Assembly: GCA_036741235.1 (NCBI GenBank)
Contig: DAINSQ010000014.1
Span: 1-45,363 of the forward strand
From: JABWBR01 sp036741235
GTDB taxonomy: Bacteria; Bacteroidota; Bacteroidia; Chitinophagales; Saprospiraceae
Reading direction: 5' to 3'
DNA length: 45,363 bases
The translations under genes and the position numbers were made by a program. Shown here in pieces: positions 8,192 through 17,900 of this stretch. The notes below the pieces were generated by a model. The model was given only the letters and a program-made list of their open reading frames with translations. It had not been told where the DNA came from and did not search any database. How positions within the stretch are numbered: the first letter of the stretch is position 1; every line of letters starts with the position of its first letter.

Positions 8192-8374
8192 TTATTTCAC
8201 TTCTTCGTAATCCACATAATCGTCGTCGCTGCCGGCTTTTTTGCCCGATCCGCCCGACGGCTCCTTGATATAGTCATCGCTTTTTCCCGTTTTATCAATG
8301 GCCGAAGAAGGCGATGCGATGAAAAAACGATAGGCCAGATAAATCAACAAGCCCATGAAAAATAACTTGAACAT
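8192..8374 (-). CDS. Small membrane-anchored protein, DUF4834-like
   Basis: Protein of 60 residues. Residues 1-20 (MFKLFFMGLLIYLAYRFFIA) form one membrane helix. The remainder is polar and acidic with Gly, Asp and Tyr (SDDDYVDYEEVK) and is probably disordered in the cytoplasm. It resembles small Bacteroidota proteins of the DUF4834 type, but the match is only by length and layout. First gene of the leftward operon, directly behind a good promoter, and 2 bases from the pseudouridine synthase gene. Confidence 0.6.
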   Translation of the reverse strand: MFKLFFMGLLIYLAYRFFIASPSSAIDKTGKSDDYIKEPSGGSGKKAGSDDDYVDYEEVK

Positions 8375-8398
8375 GCTTTGTGTTTTTCAAATTTCACA

Positions 8399-8428
8399 CA
8401 AAGATACGCAAAGTCGCGTTGCCGCAAA
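8399..8428 (-). promoter_or_regulatory. Bacteroidota-type promoter for the rluA-like/rsmG/coaX operon
   Basis: Read leftward: TTTG (8428-8425), an 18-base spacer, then TATCTTTG (8406-8399), matching TTTG-N17-23-TAnnTTTG. The transcription start would be near 8392, giving a leader of roughly 18 bases to the ATG at 8374. Confidence 0.6.
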
Positions 8429-8453
8429 CTTAAATCCACTGTTCGAGGTTAGT

Positions 8454-8475
8454 TCGTTGGACGAAGTCGAAACGA
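8454..8475 (+). repeat. Single copy of a dispersed repeat (TCGTTGnnCGnnGTCGAAA)
   Basis: TCGTTGGACGAAGTCGAAACGA in the 279-base gap 8375-8653 (no gene seen there) resembles the arms of the inverted repeat at 13422-13479 (TCGTTGAGCGGGGTCGAAA). It is a lone arm here, without the opposite arm. Confidence 0.5.
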
Positions 8476-8653
8476 GCATTCCCCACAATCCGCAATAGAA
8501 AACCTGCCATCAAACCGTCTGTTTTTATTGTAAGCAGTATGTTAAATTTCATACTAAGCCTTGACAACAACCTGAAAATCAATTATCTTGCCTGTCGTCT
8601 ATTCCAGTGATGGTTATATTGTTCATATTCATTAATTCCTAAAACCAGAAATT

Positions 8654-11476
8654 ATGACGGATCTTCACTTGAGGCGCTCCCCGCGCCCGCTGTGCACAAA
8701 TGCACACACACACACACACATATCACAAGGCGTTTACAAGTCTGAGTTTATCCGAAAATGTATGTATGCGATGATGTTACTTACTGCACTGAGCCTGGGG
8801 ACTGTTAGATCCCAGGTGGCCTGCGACGACCTGGAATTGCGCGTAGGAGCTACGGAAGAATTGGACTGCTACCGGGTGAAAATTCCTGTTTATTTCCGAT
8901 ACATCGGCGCTGGTACGCCGCCTGCCAGTTTTTCGGCCTGCGAAATCGAAGTGACCGGCGAGGTGACGGGCGGTGTAGTGAAGCAATGCGTAGCTGAAAA
9001 CGGCTTTACCAGCGGCACGGTGCAGTCGCCGACAAAATTCAAGGTAATTTCTCCCGAATTGCCGGCTACTTTTAGCCTGAGCGCTGACAATGAAGACCCT
9101 CACTTTTATGTGGTGGTGGAAGCAGAACCCGACGGCGATTTTGATTTGAGCCTGGAAGTGAATTCATTTTATTTTCAGGACGGCACGAATAACTGGTGCG
9201 CCGGACTGGCATGCGGGGATATGAACGAACGCATCACCTATGAAACCGACCCGCTTGCAGGACCGCAAACAACTAATTGCACGTCAAGCAATCCCGAATT
9301 GGAGTTTTTTATTGATGAAGCTAATATTAGTTATGACGACCAGACAGCTATCGTGCCTGTGAAAGTGAAAAGGCTAGATGAATCCTCTGACGACATTTAT
9401 ATTGATAAGCTAGATTTCATTATTGACGTTGAAGATGTATATCAAAACCTTGGAGTAGATGCATTATCATCTCAATCTTTTGGAACAGCAGAATTTAGCA
9501 ATGGAACAATTGTTTTTATTCCTGGTAATTTTACTAATGAATTATTAATATTTGAATCGGGTGGCATAGCTGAACTTATTACCATTGAATTATCAGCTCC
9601 CAGCACGCCCTTTGCAGGCGGGGAAGCCAACCTCAATTTTCGCTATGCCCGCGTAAAATTCACCAGCGACGGCGAATGTTGCAGCCCAGCTACGGTGGAT
9701 GGCAGCGTGGTACTCGACGACCACCCTTTCCCCTGTACCGACCAGGTATTGCCCACTGTGGCTATTGGAGAGTCGACAATCGACGATGGAAAAATAATAT
9801 TTCCGGTTTCCCTGGAAGCGTCGCCTAATTCCACAATCCCCATCACCCAACTAAAAGTGACTATAAATGTCAACACCAACGGCAATATGACGCTCGACGA
9901 AGACGCCATACTCAACAGCCTGGCTCTGGAATCTACCATCAGCTGCCCTTCAGGCGATGATTTGACGGTGAATACATCGACTGGTGTGATTGAATACTTT
10001 ATCTGCCGCACGGGAAACCCCGGCGTACCGGAAGGCATCAGTATGTTTGATATCGTTGTATCGGGCGGCTGCGGCTGTGTAGACGATATTCGAGTTTCAA
10101 TAGCAGAGATCAAACGAGAGAGTTCTGATGCCTGCGTGACGCCGATAGCTGCGACCTACGATTTGGGAGATGCCTGCATTGTACAAAATGAGGGGGACGT
10201 CAAAATGTTGTGTAACGAGCAAATCCCGGTGGACGGCGTACAGGTGTGCGGGCGAAAAAACAGCATGACCTGCGCCTGTGGAAGTTCGGGTTGCGATGTA
10301 AGCCAGACTACGGGAAACAACGGCAAATTTGACCTGCCCGATTGCACCCTCGGCGACGATTACACTTTCACCGCCTGCAAACAGGAAGACACCGATATCA
10401 TGTGCGGAGTATCGACGTTTGATTTGGTGAGGATACAACAACATATTCTGTCCGTATTGCCGTTTACGACGCCTATAGAATACATCGCCGCCGATGTGAA
10501 CCATTCGCAACACATTACTACATCTGATTTAATAGACCTCAGAAAGCGCATACTTGCCGTAGAAACAGAGTTTAATCCTGAGGATTGGCGACTAGTCCCC
10601 TGCGATTACGATTTTCCGGCGCAGGCATCGGAAGCCCTCAATATCAGTTGGCCGCTGTGCCTGTCTTTTCCGGCACAATACGATAAACGCCCTTGTTTTC
10701 GGGCCATAAAAATAGGCGATGTCAATTGCAATTGTAATCCGACCCAATCCGCTGCGCCGCCCGAGGAGCAGTTGGTAATAAGACTAAAACCAGGCAGCGG
10801 TACCAATAGTAGTTTTCTGGATATGGAACTGGAACCCGAGGATTTTGAAGATATCATCGCCTTTCAATTTGCCATGCGTTTGGATACGGGGTTGTTGGAA
10901 TACGACAACTTTGGGGTAAAAGACCTGCCAGGCGTAGATGCGAATATGTTCGGATTGACCGATCTGGAGGAAGGAATAATCCGGGTAGCGTGGTACGACC
11001 AGTCGGATACAGCCAGGACCTTAGACACAGGGGAGCAGGTATTTGAGTTAGGGCTGAATAAATTGCTTTCCAGTGCAGATTTGGAAGACATCGTACTGGA
11101 TGAAACGGTGATGCCTGCATTGGCCTACAAATCGGATGGTACGGCCCTGGCAGTGTATTTGTCGGTGGCTCAGTCGATGGGCGCATCCCAAGAGGGGGAA
11201 GTGGAAATGCACAATGAAGCGGTTTCGAAAATAGAGGTACAGCCCTGTGCAGAAAGCGGAGTATGCCTGGAAATAAGTTCACCCCTGCAGCAAGAGGCGA
11301 CGCTGGAATTATACGACGGGCAAGGTAGGGTGCTATACAGCGGTTCAATAGCGTTAACAAAAGGCAAGCAGCGAATATTGCCGGAGTTACAGCCGAGTAC
11401 CCCGGCAGGCGTTTATTATTATCGCCTCACCCCTGCTGAAGGGGAGAAAGTAAGCGGAAAGGTCATCAAGTACTAG
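8654..11476 (+). CDS. T9SS-exported protein with cohesin-like and dockerin-like domains
   Basis: Protein of up to 940 residues. The start is uncertain: ATG 8654 gives a long N-terminus containing a (CA)9 tract (His-Thr repeats), while ATG 8762 (MYAMMLLTALSLGTVRSQ) gives a compact signal peptide. Several beta-sandwich, cohesin-like segments follow (around 50-180, 205-340, 365-490). Residues of about 520-640 carry a dockerin-type pair: DLVRIQQHILSVLPF and AADVNHSQHITTSDLIDLRKRIL. Another cohesin-like domain spans about 695-850. The C-terminus (VYYYRL, GKVIKY) is a T9SS type A sorting domain that attaches the protein at the surface. Codons near 9330-9600 are much more AT-rich than their flanks. 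A terminator follows. Confidence 0.8.
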   Translation: MTDLHLRRSPRPLCTNAHTHTHISQGVYKSEFIRKCMYAMMLLTALSLGTVRSQVACDDLELRVGATEELDCYRVKIPVYFRYIGAGTPPASFSACEIEVTGEVTGGVVKQCVAENGFTSGTVQSPTKFKVISPELPATFSLSADNEDPHFYVVVEAEPDGDFDLSLEVNSFYFQDGTNNWCAGLACGDMNERITYETDPLAGPQTTNCTSSNPELEFFIDEANISYDDQTAIVPVKVKRLDESSDDIYIDKLDFIIDVEDVYQNLGVDALSSQSFGTAEFSNGTIVFIPGNFTNELLIFESGGIAELITIELSAPSTPFAGGEANLNFRYARVKFTSDGECCSPATVDGSVVLDDHPFPCTDQVLPTVAIGESTIDDGKIIFPVSLEASPNSTIPITQLKVTINVNTNGNMTLDEDAILNSLALESTISCPSGDDLTVNTSTGVIEYFICRTGNPGVPEGISMFDIVVSGGCGCVDDIRVSIAEIKRESSDACVTPIAATYDLGDACIVQNEGDVKMLCNEQIPVDGVQVCGRKNSMTCACGSSGCDVSQTTGNNGKFDLPDCTLGDDYTFTACKQEDTDIMCGVSTFDLVRIQQHILSVLPFTTPIEYIAADVNHSQHITTSDLIDLRKRILAVETEFNPEDWRLVPCDYDFPAQASEALNISWPLCLSFPAQYDKRPCFRAIKIGDVNCNCNPTQSAAPPEEQLVIRLKPGSGTNSSFLDMELEPEDFEDIIAFQFAMRLDTGLLEYDNFGVKDLPGVDANMFGLTDLEEGIIRVAWYDQSDTARTLDTGEQVFELGLNKLLSSADLEDIVLDETVMPALAYKSDGTALAVYLSVAQSMGASQEGEVEMHNEAVSKIEVQPCAESGVCLEISSPLQQEATLELYDGQGRVLYSGSIALTKGKQRILPELQPSTPAGVYYYRLTPAEGEKVSGKVIKY
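8703..8720 (+). repeat. (CA)9 microsatellite at the start of the T9SS gene
   Basis: Nine CA units. They lie between two possible start codons (ATG 8654 and ATG 8762), right after a third ATG (8700) that is out of frame with the gene at nine units and would be in frame at eight. A repeat of this kind can slip during replication. Confidence 0.85.
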
Positions 11477-11494
11477 GTTTTTATTCATTCCCAG

Positions 11495-11531
11495 CCCCAA
11501 GGCCTCACTAATTTTGGAGCCTTGGGGTTTT
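11495..11531 (+). terminator. Rho-independent terminator
   Basis: CCCCAAGGC (11495-11503) pairs with GCCTTGGGG (11519-11527), a perfect 9-bp stem with a 15-base loop, followed by TTTTA. It ends the 8654 gene, 19 bases after its stop, and separates it from the next T9SS gene. Confidence 0.8.
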
Positions 11532-11544
11532 ATTGTTTTGGCTT

Positions 11545-13407
11545 ATGAAAAAGCGAATTATATCAACGATATTGTTTGCATTTGTTTGTTGGCGTTTACT
11601 CAATGGGCAGTGTTGGGAAGTGATGTACGAAAGGCAGGATAATAAGTTCTTCTTGGATGTTTTTTTCGTTAATGATACCGTGGGATGGGTCTGCGGTTAT
11701 CAAACCATATTAAAAACAACGGATGGGGGCCAAAGCTGGCAAAACATCGAGGTAGGGTCATTTTCTCTATGGTCCCCAACCTGTGTATTTTTTTCAGATG
11801 ACATGCATGGATGGATCGGATCTCATGATTCCCGATTGTACAGAACGCAAGACGGTGGGGAAACATGGGAAGACCTGGTGATTCCTAACCCTGATCCTGG
11901 CAATATGCTATCGGATATTTTTTTTATTGATCCGAACGTTGGCTGGGCAGTTATAGTTACAGGTTTGATATACTATACCGAAAATGGAGGCCAAACCTGG
12001 ACGGAACAACTAGATGCAGGTGAAATTTTTAACATATACTTCCGCAAATTTTTTTTTATTGATCAGCTCAAAGGATGGGTAGTCGGTTACAACTTAGTTT
12101 TAGAAGTTGGCGTAATATATCATACAAGTGATGGAGGGAATAGTTGGATAGAACAATATGTTACACCAGTTTCGAATCAAGACAATTTATATGATGTTCA
12201 TTTTATGGATGAAAACACCGGATGGGCACTGAATCGGTATTATATATATAGAACAACTAATGGAGGTGAGGATTGGATTCCTGTAACGATTGAACAAAAT
12301 GAGTCATATTTTTCGCCAAGGGCACTATTTTTCACAGACAGCCTGAGAGGATGGCTTGGAAATGGAAGCGGAGGTCTGGCTACAAATAAGGGGGTGTTTT
12401 CGAGTGGTGATAGTGGAATAAGCTGGAAAAGCCACCCGACTGTTCCTGTAGGAGTAGTTACTGAAATCCAAATGCTAAACCCCGACTACGGCTGGGCAGT
12501 GACCTTCGATGGCAAAATCCTGCGTTACCAGGGTGGGCCTGCGGCTTGCGGCTCGGCTTTATTGTGGCCTCCCGACGGGGTCGAAGGCATTCCTCTCCAA
12601 CCCACCCTGAGTTGGAGCCGCTCGCCGGGCTGCGTAGACGGCTACCTGTTGCGTATAGGTTCCTCCCCGGGCTTGGACGATCTGCTCCCCGCCGTCGATG
12701 TGGGCTACGATACGGTCTACACATTGCCGGTCGCCTTGCCCGCAGCTACCCAGTCGTATGTGAGCATACAACCCTATAACCACGTCTACGGCGCGGGTGA
12801 AACCTGCCAGTCATACAGCTTTACCACCGCCGTGTGCCCCGAGCCGCTGCAGGTGGATACCTTTTTTTGCTCGGGAACTCCCCTGGCATGGGCGGATACC
12901 ACGTGGGAAACCCCAGGCGATTACGAGTTGGTCTACGCCCTGCCCAGCGGATGTGACAGCATCGTACAACTCCATCTGGAAGAAGAACCCACCTACTTCA
13001 CCGAAGTAGATACCACGCTGGCTGCGGGCGCCGTTTTCGAGGGTATACCCCACTATGCAGACACTTCCTTCGTGTTGCTATATAGCGCCGCCAACGGTTG
13101 CGACAGCCTGGTAAAAGTGCAGATACGCGTAGTGGTGGGGCAGCGGGCGCCTGTTAATGCAACGCACGCGATTAAAGTATATCCCAACCCCGTACAAAGC
13201 GATGAACTGATTGTAGAGATGAGCCCCCACGTTATTCAGACCGGCACAGCGCAACTATACTCCGCGCAGGGCGTGTCGGTACGTCGCTGGGCGTTCAGCG
13301 CCGCCGCCGGGCGCTTTACCCTCGATGTCTCCGGTTTGCCGCCGGGGGTGTATGGGTTGGAGGTAGCGCCCGGCCTTCCGGTAGTGCGGGTGGTGATTGT
13401 GCGGTGA
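11545..13407 (+). CDS. T9SS-exported YCF48/BNR-repeat propeller protein
   Basis: Protein of 620 residues. The ATG at 11545 (MKKRIISTILFAFVCWRLLNG) opens a signal peptide; a TTG four codons upstream is less likely. Residues of about 20-330 are repeats of the YCF48/BNR type, recognisable by GWVCG, TILKTTDGGQSWQ, LYRTQDGGETWED and IYRTTNGGEDW, forming a propeller seen in secreted sialidase-like and adhesion proteins. A fibronectin-like region follows (WPPDGVEGIPLQPTLSW), then Ig-like stretches (CDSIVQLHLEEEPTYF, NGCDSLVKVQI). The last 75 residues are a T9SS type A sorting domain (IKVYPNPVQSDEL ... GVYGLEV). The propeller half is AT-rich and the C-terminal half GC-rich, with a sharp change near 12470. 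Surface-displayed; ligand unknown. Confidence 0.82.
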   Translation: MKKRIISTILFAFVCWRLLNGQCWEVMYERQDNKFFLDVFFVNDTVGWVCGYQTILKTTDGGQSWQNIEVGSFSLWSPTCVFFSDDMHGWIGSHDSRLYRTQDGGETWEDLVIPNPDPGNMLSDIFFIDPNVGWAVIVTGLIYYTENGGQTWTEQLDAGEIFNIYFRKFFFIDQLKGWVVGYNLVLEVGVIYHTSDGGNSWIEQYVTPVSNQDNLYDVHFMDENTGWALNRYYIYRTTNGGEDWIPVTIEQNESYFSPRALFFTDSLRGWLGNGSGGLATNKGVFSSGDSGISWKSHPTVPVGVVTEIQMLNPDYGWAVTFDGKILRYQGGPAACGSALLWPPDGVEGIPLQPTLSWSRSPGCVDGYLLRIGSSPGLDDLLPAVDVGYDTVYTLPVALPAATQSYVSIQPYNHVYGAGETCQSYSFTTAVCPEPLQVDTFFCSGTPLAWADTTWETPGDYELVYALPSGCDSIVQLHLEEEPTYFTEVDTTLAAGAVFEGIPHYADTSFVLLYSAANGCDSLVKVQIRVVVGQRAPVNATHAIKVYPNPVQSDELIVEMSPHVIQTGTAQLYSAQGVSVRRWAFSAAAGRFTLDVSGLPPGVYGLEVAPGLPVVRVVIVR

Positions 13408-13421
13408 AATCTGCAGTCAGC

Positions 13422-13479
13422 TCGTTGAGCGGGGTCGAAAAGAGCAGACCCTAACGGTCGTTTCGACTCCGCTCAACGA
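13422..13479. repeat. 19-bp inverted repeat, dispersed family
   Basis: TCGTTGAGCGGGGTCGAAA (13422-13440) pairs with TTTCGACTCCGCTCAACGA (13461-13479), with one G-T wobble and a 20-base loop. A single arm relative is at 8454. Located 14 bases after the T9SS gene stop, so it may double as a terminator. Confidence 0.7.
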
Positions 13480-13531
13480 CCGGCAGAGTTCACAAAGTCG
13501 CATGGTCGTACAGGTGCAAAGTCGCCTCTGC

Positions 13532-13571
13532 GCTCCGTAGCGATGCGGTTTTATACCCATCGCGAAGGAGC
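13532..13571. repeat. Hairpin with symmetric internal loop
   Basis: GCTCC, GTA, GCGATG, a 12-base loop, CATCGC, GAA, GGAGC: two stacked stems (5 and 6 bp) around a 3 x 3 internal loop. It is an independent element in the 285-base convergent gap 13408-13692, which holds no gene. Confidence 0.55.
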
Positions 13572-13614
13572 ATGCCTGGTTGGCCTAGCAAACCGGAGCA
13601 AACTGAGTTTGAGG

Positions 13615-13648
13615 GTGAGAGTGTGGGAGGGTGAGAGGGAGGGAGGGT
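13615..13648. repeat. 8-nt-period array (GTGRGAGK)
   Basis: Units GTGAGAGT, GTGGGAGG, GTGAGAGG, GAGGGAGG. Together with the preceding GAGG, the first 19 bases are identical to those that begin the long hairpin at 37828. No matching opposite arm was found here. Confidence 0.6.
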
Positions 13649-13692
13649 TCAAGTCCCAGAGAGCGCCCCCTCGCCCCCTCGTACAGTCACAA

Positions 13693-14961
13693 TTAAGCGC
13701 GGCTACGCCGGTGTTCCAGCTTTTTTCGCATAAAAAACAATACGCCGAAGGCCACCGTCAACGCCACAGGAATGAATGCCATGCGCCGTAAAATAGACGG
13801 CCCGGCCAATACCTGGGCATCGGCGTATGCAGCGGCTTCGGTTGAGCCCGCAACAGCAGCTTTGTATGTGGCCAACTCGGCGCCGGCCGGTAAAGCCTGT
13901 ACCAAAGCGGCATCATATACCGCGCCGATGACGGGCTGGAAGATGAAGGTGGCAAACATACCCGCAGCGCCAATGACGGCCAAACCCACAGCGCCGGATT
14001 TGTGAATGTATTCAGACACAAACCCCAGCATGGTAGGCCAAAAATAGGTGACGCCCAACGCAAAAACAGCCGCTGCCGCAAATATGGTAACCCCGTCGGC
14101 TAAACTCATGGCGTACAAGCCCAGTGCAGCAAGAATCGCAGAGGCAAGCAACACGCCGGGAGGCGAAAAGCGGTGTACGACCGGCTCGGCCAATCCACGG
14201 CCCAAAGCCATAATACCGCTCACTAATACCAATATCAGTATCGGACTGTCGGTTACTTTTTTGAGCAATACGTCAATCCATTGGTTGGTGCCCAATTCGG
14301 TGATGGCCGTGCCGAACATGCACAATACCATGAACAAAAACAGCGGCGATACAACCGCGCTGTACATCTCTGCCGTGCTGACGCCCACCGCCACGCGCTC
14401 GGTAACCGGGAAGCGCTGCCCCCAGAATAGGTAACCGTAAGCCAATAGCGGCAAAAACATGGTAGCCATCTGCCACTGCCAGTTGAGGCCCGCCTGGTTC
14501 ATGAAATAGACGATCAGGCCGCCGATGACGATGCCGCCGGGAAACCACACGTGAAAATGGTTGAGTTTGGTGGTTTTGTTTTCGGGATACAGCGTGGCTA
14601 CCAGCGGGTTGCAGGCCGCTTCAACCGTACCGTTGGCCAGTCCGATGAGCAGGGTGGAAATGAGCAGCGTCCAGAAGTCGCTGGCAAATATGGTGAGCAA
14701 GATACCCGCCAGGTGGGCAATGAAGGCAACCACCATCAACCGCCCCATACCGATGATATCAACGACCAACCCGCCGATAACCACGGCGATAGGGAACCCC
14801 AGGAAGGCCATGCTGGCAATCCAGCCCAGTTCTTCGTTCGACAAGCCGAATTGCACGCCAAGCGGATTGATCATGCCCGCCCGGATGGCAAAGGTCATCG
14901 AGGTGACCACCAGTGCGGTACAACTGGCTAGAAATAATCTGTTTCTGTTGATGTACTCCAT
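13693..14961 (-). CDS. MFS transporter
   Basis: Protein of 422 residues with about 12 membrane helices, the usual major facilitator length. It is an inner-membrane secondary transporter. Visible helices include NRLFLASCTALVVTSMTFAI, ELGWIASMAFLGFPIAVVIGG and FIAHLAGILLTIF. The loop VVDIIGMGRLM after helix 2 corresponds to the MFS motif-A position. LIGLANGTVEAACNPLVATLYP and LNHFHVWFPGGIVIGG resemble sugar-transporting FucP/nucleoside-type members, which fits the sugar-acting gene next to it, but the substrate cannot be read from the sequence. It starts 10 bases after the stop of the 1223-residue lipoprotein gene and is therefore co-transcribed with it. Confidence 0.85.
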   Translation of the reverse strand: MEYINRNRLFLASCTALVVTSMTFAIRAGMINPLGVQFGLSNEELGWIASMAFLGFPIAVVIGGLVVDIIGMGRLMVVAFIAHLAGILLTIFASDFWTLLISTLLIGLANGTVEAACNPLVATLYPENKTTKLNHFHVWFPGGIVIGGLIVYFMNQAGLNWQWQMATMFLPLLAYGYLFWGQRFPVTERVAVGVSTAEMYSAVVSPLFLFMVLCMFGTAITELGTNQWIDVLLKKVTDSPILILVLVSGIMALGRGLAEPVVHRFSPPGVLLASAILAALGLYAMSLADGVTIFAAAAVFALGVTYFWPTMLGFVSEYIHKSGAVGLAVIGAAGMFATFIFQPVIGAVYDAALVQALPAGAELATYKAAVAGSTEAAAYADAQVLAGPSILRRMAFIPVALTVAFGVLFFMRKKLEHRRSRA

Positions 14962-14971
14962 GGTTATTCGT

Positions 14972-17900
14972 TTAGAATGTTTTGATTTTGATGTTGCGAT
15001 ACCAAACCTGGTTGCCGTGGTCTTGCAGGGAGATATGCCCTTTCTTGTGAGTGCCGAAGCCGGGCATGTCTTTGAATTTGCTGTTGGCGATCAAACGTTT
15101 CCATTCGGGGGTAAACATGGTGGTGGATACGACTTTGCGGCCGTTTAGCCACATGTCGAGCTGCCCGTCTTTTACCCTGATGCGGGCCTTGTTCCACTGC
15201 CCCGAAGGTTTTACCGTCTCGTATTTGCAAGAGATCAGGTCGTAGAGGTCGCCGGCGCGGTGTTTTTCGATCTGGGCGTCGGGGTGGCAGGTATTGTCGA
15301 GCACCTGCATTTCGGGGCCGGTCTGCCACACGTAGTCGTATTTGTCTTCTTCCGCTACGTTGAAGATGATGCCGCTATTGCCGCAAGGTTCGATTTTCCA
15401 TTCTACTTTGAAGTCGTAGTTTTGGAATTGTTCTTCGGTGATGATATCGCCGCCTTCGGCGGTTTGCCAGCCGTCGAGTTTGGCGGTGCTGAGCATCAGG
15501 GCGCCGTCGGATACCTGCCAGGCTTTGCCGATGCTTTTTTTCTTGAAATTGCGCCAGCCTTTGGTGGTTTTGCCATCGAAGAGGAGCTTCCAGCCTTCTT
15601 TTTGCTCGGCAGCAGTCAGGGTATTGGGCGCTGCGGGCGCGGGCGCCGTAGCCTTGAAGCCCGGCTTCCCGGCGGGGATGCGGTTCATGGTATACCAGGC
15701 TTCCGTCGACCACAATTCGAGGTCGCCGGCGCCGGTCCAATCGTAGGGCAGTCGCACATACACGACCCGGTTGGCCTTCATATTGCCCAATTCGAGGAAA
15801 ACCTTTTTGCGGTCGTTGGATACGTTGGCCGACTTAACGGGCAGGCGTTCCAGGTCGAGTTTGGGGCCGCCGTAGTCGCGCGTGGGCTCGTAGCGCCACT
15901 GCTGAATGTTGTAGTCGGCGGGATTCCAGCCGAGGCCTTCGGCCAGCGGTTCGGTGAATTCGATCTCTATGCCGTCCGATTTGGCGCGCACGGCCAGCAT
16001 TTCAAAGGCGGGTTTGCCGTTGTATTTGAGGCGCTGAAGGCCGTACCAGAGTTTGCCGGTATGGCCCCAGTTGCCCGTAGAGCCGATGCCGCCCACGTAC
16101 AGGGCGCCGTCGGGTCCCCACACCAGTCGGTTGACGCCGGCTTCGAGGCCCTGGATAAAGCGGAATACAGCGCCCTGGTATTCGCCGTCTACTTTTTCCA
16201 CAAAAACGCGTTTGACGCCGCCATGGGTCACCTCGCCGTGGATCATCTGGCCTTTGTAGGGGCCGTCGTTGAGGTACGAGGGCGTGGAGGGCGAGTTGCC
16301 AATTTCGTCTTGCGGAAGCCACACAACGGGCAGCTTGACGGGCAGTTGGGCTACGCGGGCAGAGTCGACGGCCCGGGAGCCGAAGAAAGCGCCTTTGCTT
16401 ACGTGCAGAATTTTGCTGGAAGGCAGCCAGTCGCCCTGGTTGTCGGCGATAAATACCTCGCCGTCGGCGCCGATGCCTACGCCGTTGGGGGTGCGCAGTC
16501 CTTCGGCTACTACTTCGAGGTCGCCGGTTTCGCGGGAGATGCGCACGGCTTTGCCGCGATCGGGGATTTGCGGGTTGGCGCTGGCGCCGCCGGGCAGGAT
16601 GGCGATAGCCAAAGCGGCATAGAAATAGCCGTCTTTGTAGGCCAATCCAAAAGAAAACTCGTGGAAATTGGCCGACACCTGCCAGTCGTTGCTCAGCGTG
16701 TAATATTCATCGATCACATCGTCGCCGTCGTGGTCGATAAGCTGGGTGAGTTCCTGTTTTTGCAAAACGTAAATATTGTCGTCGACGACTTTTACGCCCA
16801 GCGGTTCGGCGAGTCCTTTGGCGATTTTTTTAACGGTGATTTTCGAGGGGTCGCCGCTTTGCACGCCGTCGAGCAGGTATACGCCGCCTTCGGCGTCCCA
16901 GGTACTGACCACGAGGCGTCCGTCGGAAAGGAAGTCCAATCCCCCCACTTTGGGCATAAAATCATCGGGGCGGGCCTGCGAGCGGTCGTAGCTGGGGTGC
17001 ACGTCCTGCAAGGGAGCGGCGTCGCCGGGTATTTCGTCGTTGAGGGCCAGGGCGCCGGTAATCTGTTCGGGTTGTTCTTTTTTATGGTGGGCCAGGACCG
17101 TATTGGGAATAATCTCAAATTGTTTGGAATCAAAAGAGCGCCATTGCAGCGATACCGCCTTGCCGCCTTTGGCCTGGAAGTACTCGAGCCGGAAGGGGTG
17201 GTATCCTTCGCGCAGGGCTATTTCGCCGTCGACGGGGCCGGCGCCGTGGATGCCGTCGTTGTTGATCACCTCCTTGCCGTCGATGAGCAGGCGCGAGCCG
17301 TCGTCGCTGATCAGGCGGAACGTATAGTTGTTTGATTTTGGAATTTTCAGGTAACCTGTTGCCAGAAATGCAAAATCATCGGTAAGATCTCCAAAATCGC
17401 CGCCTTCGGCGTGCAGCATGGGCACGATACCCTGGAAGACGGGTTTGGCTTTAAAATCGACGTCTTTGACGGAAGTCAGGGGTTTGCCCGGGAAAAACAC
17501 ATTCACCACGGCGCCCGGAAACAGGTCGGCTTCTTCGATTCCGGTTTCGCCGCTGGTCAGGTCTTTGTCTTCCGGCACTTTGCCTTCAGGTATGGCTGCC
17601 AGTTTGGCTTCTTCCTCAGCGTCGAGCGACATAATATACTCCACCATAGCTGTGACATCGCCGTCGTCGAGATCGGGGTGGGGCGTCATGGCCGCCTGCC
17701 CCCATACGCCTGAGCCGCCGTTTTTGACTTTGCTCACCAGCATAGCCACGTTGTCTTCGGTAAAGCGGTATTTTTTGGCCACATCTACGTAGGAGGGGCC
17801 GATGGTGGGCACATACGTATTGTGGCAGGTTTTGCAGTCGCTGCGCGCAATAAGCCGGAAGCCCAGCGGGCGCTCTTCTTCTTCCTCGGCGCCTTCCACC

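Noticed and set aside
15260..17335. Rightward open frame of 691 codons opposite the DUF1080 lipoprotein gene
   Set aside because: It is an antisense shadow caused by GC-rich third positions; the protein has no start region, domain or normal composition, and the leftward frame has clear domains throughout.
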